A DNA stretch of 64,000 bases. Origin: Pholis gunnellus. Its lineage: Eukaryota; Chordata; Actinopteri; Perciformes; Pholidae. The notes below the pieces were generated by a model. The model was given only the letters and a program-made list of their open reading frames with translations. It was not told the origin of the DNA and searched no databases. Shown in pieces: positions 62,194-64,000 of this stretch. Where the stretch lies: NCBI GenBank assembly GCA_910591455.2, contig OU342821.1, positions 12,947,787-13,011,786 on the forward strand, read 5' to 3'. Every line of letters starts with the position of its first letter. Position 1 is the first letter of the stretch. The position numbers and the translations under genes were made by a program.

Positions 62194-63734
62194 TCGCCTT
62201 CTCCATGGGCACAGGAGGCAAAGACAAAAAAGAAAATCAGTCTATCGCAGAATTTGATTTCTTGTTAGTCCTGAAAAACAGCAAATAATAACTGTGAATA
62301 CTGGCTTTTATCTTGATGTCTGTGGTCCTAATTAAAAAAAAAAAGAGGGAAAGGATCTGTTGGAAGGCTGTTGCTGTGATGTATCACCATCCTCTCTATT
62401 GATCGTGTGTTTTTTCTCTCTTTCTCTTCCTTTTCTCTCTCGCCCCCTCCCCGTGGTTTTACCTTCACACGCCTCACGTGTTCTCTGCTTTCCGTCTCTA
62501 GAGAGACTCCAGACACATGTAGAACAACATGTTTCAAAGGAGAAAATGCGAATTATTCCGTAATCCAAATATGTATCAAGGGTGAGTGACGGGATGCCAC
62601 CCCTGAACTTTCATCTTAAAAGCACAAATAAATGACTTAAATAACACTGAACTAAACATGACATCAGATACTGTCTCAGTCTTCTGGTGCATTCACATTT
62701 GAATGGCTCCAGTGCAAAGTAGTCAATCAATGAGTCTGCATAGATCTCATCTCTCTCTAAAAGCTGTTTTACTACTGACCGAAGCACATATTACAGTAAC
62801 AGTCAAATTCATAAATGACTGCAAAAGTGGTGCTATAGTTTTTACTGTTATTTTGCCATACACACAAATACAGAAACACACATATTTCAGTGTCATTTAC
62901 ATAGTAGTGGCTTTGAGCTGGTTCCTTTGAAAACAATGCCAAGACAGAGAGTCTTCTTCTGAGGAGAACCTCCACCTGAACACGTGTTAGCCTCCTATTG
63001 CTCTGCAGAAACCAACGAACTAGGAAGAGTTCCATCGACTTCCTTTAAAAACATTAACATCTTGAGGTTTCTAGCTCTAAAGTTTGCAGAAGTAGTTGAT
63101 TGCAAAGCAAAAGTCTGGACGGCGGAATAATAAAGAGCAAGAGGAAGAATGAACGGGATGTCTTCTCCTTTAAGGGTGCTACTAAAAAGTATTTACTGAC
63201 TGAAGTATTGAGGAACTAATTAAAAATGACTCACTCAACACTCTCTAAATCCTTATGCTCTAAATCCAAACCCTGAGCCTTTTTTCACACCTGGTCTTTA
63301 TAAGCCAGTCAATACTCAATACGAGTATTTCAGTCAGTCCAACATTCATTCAGTCAGCTGGCCCGCAAGTGAACCAGTAAGAAAATCTAAAGACAATCCA
63401 ACACATCTAGGTTCTTACACCATTTACCCATCAACTATTTCACATATTTACACTGATAATCTTTTTCTGTAATGAAAGTACAAATTTGTTACAAAAAAGC
63501 CGATAACGATAAATCAAAATTAAGCATTTCTTTTCAGATAATTCAATGAATAAATTGTCTTTTTGAAATAACCACATGGTGAAGTTGATTTTTTTGTTTG
63601 CTCCTGTATAAAATAAATACTTGACAAATGAAAAGTACTGACTATTTCCTCATTCTATTAGGAACTTTAGTGCAAAGATAATTAGATTGCCTGATACATT
63701 TGAATTAGTAGTGCTTATAAATTGAGACAAAATA

Positions 63735-63828
63735 ATGTGTATCACGACATCTCGATATATGATTTCATCACAATGTGATTCAATTGAAAGAGGAGGAATT
63801 ATCATATTGAATTATCACCCAGCCCTAA
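63735..63828 (-). mobile_element. hAT-type MITE remnant (TAGGGCTGGG end)
   Basis: On the minus strand it begins ttagggctgggtgataat and continues with A/T-rich sequence containing atatatcgagat, as in fish hAT-like MITEs. Lies in the 5' part of the visible med13l intron. Confidence 0.5.
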
Positions 63829-64000
63829 TTCAAGTTAAAAGCATTCAATTTAAATAAAAAAATGTAATCTATCAAACTATTTCTAATGCATCAACACCAT
63901 TTTACATCAACATGTTTTGGCAGAAGCATGTGACTTTCTTTCTCTCACTTATTGCAACTGGGAGTTCAAGTGTATGTTAAGCCCCTGAAAGCACCAGAAA

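Larger units (their letters stand above)
58195..63734 (-). other. med13l: med13l intron, no exon recognised
   Basis: I looked on the minus strand for the upstream Med13_N exons (blocks like GLSYECRTLLFKAIHNLL or WRRYNF) and did not find them. The stretch contains a GA-rich low-complexity block at 60648-60700, CA repeats at 62172-62193, a short gatt repeat near 59740-59765 and otherwise unremarkable sequence. Long open frames here are low-complexity artefacts. Confidence 0.7.

Overview
The window is vertebrate nuclear DNA and almost certainly from a ray-finned (probably percomorph) fish. The genes have introns with GT-AG junctions, there are dense CA/TG and GA/TC microsatellites, and several interspersed repeats look like families abundant in percomorph genomes (MITEs with hAT-type ends, degraded CR1/L2-like LINE pieces). 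There is no operon structure and nothing resembling a bacterial, phage or CRISPR system.

The one protein-coding gene I can support lies on the minus strand between 58194 and 43585. It is med13l (Mediator complex subunit 13-like, of the CDK8 kinase module). I could join 27 consecutive coding exons with consistent reading phase: 5857 coding bases, 1951 codons plus a TAA stop at 43585-43587. The 5' end of the gene (the first exons of the Med13_N domain) lies beyond the right edge, so 58195-64000 is intron as far as I can see. Candidate poly(A) signals for the gene are at 43442-43447 and 42719-42728.

The left two thirds (1 to about 42.7 kb) contain no gene I can defend. In human, the 3' side of MED13L faces a large gene desert that leads to TBX3/TBX5. 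If synteny is kept in this fish, this stretch is the start of that desert and would be expected to hold distal regulatory elements (inference). It contains a diverged duplicated non-coding block (3.9 and 4.9 kb), a perfect 40-bp-arm hairpin (11.14-11.23 kb), several MITEs, a hAT transposase remnant (9.6 kb), two LINE reverse-transcriptase remnants (17.2 and 26.8 kb) and a three-block degenerate tandem array (13.7-17.1 kb).

The most interesting points are: (1) a 165-bp in-frame med13l exon with (UG)n repeats in the introns on both sides, one of them just before its 3' splice site; (2) the duplicated non-coding block; (3) the perfect hairpin; (4) the array blocks with shared boundary sequence; (5) a 52-bp tandem duplication just inside a med13l 5' splice site.
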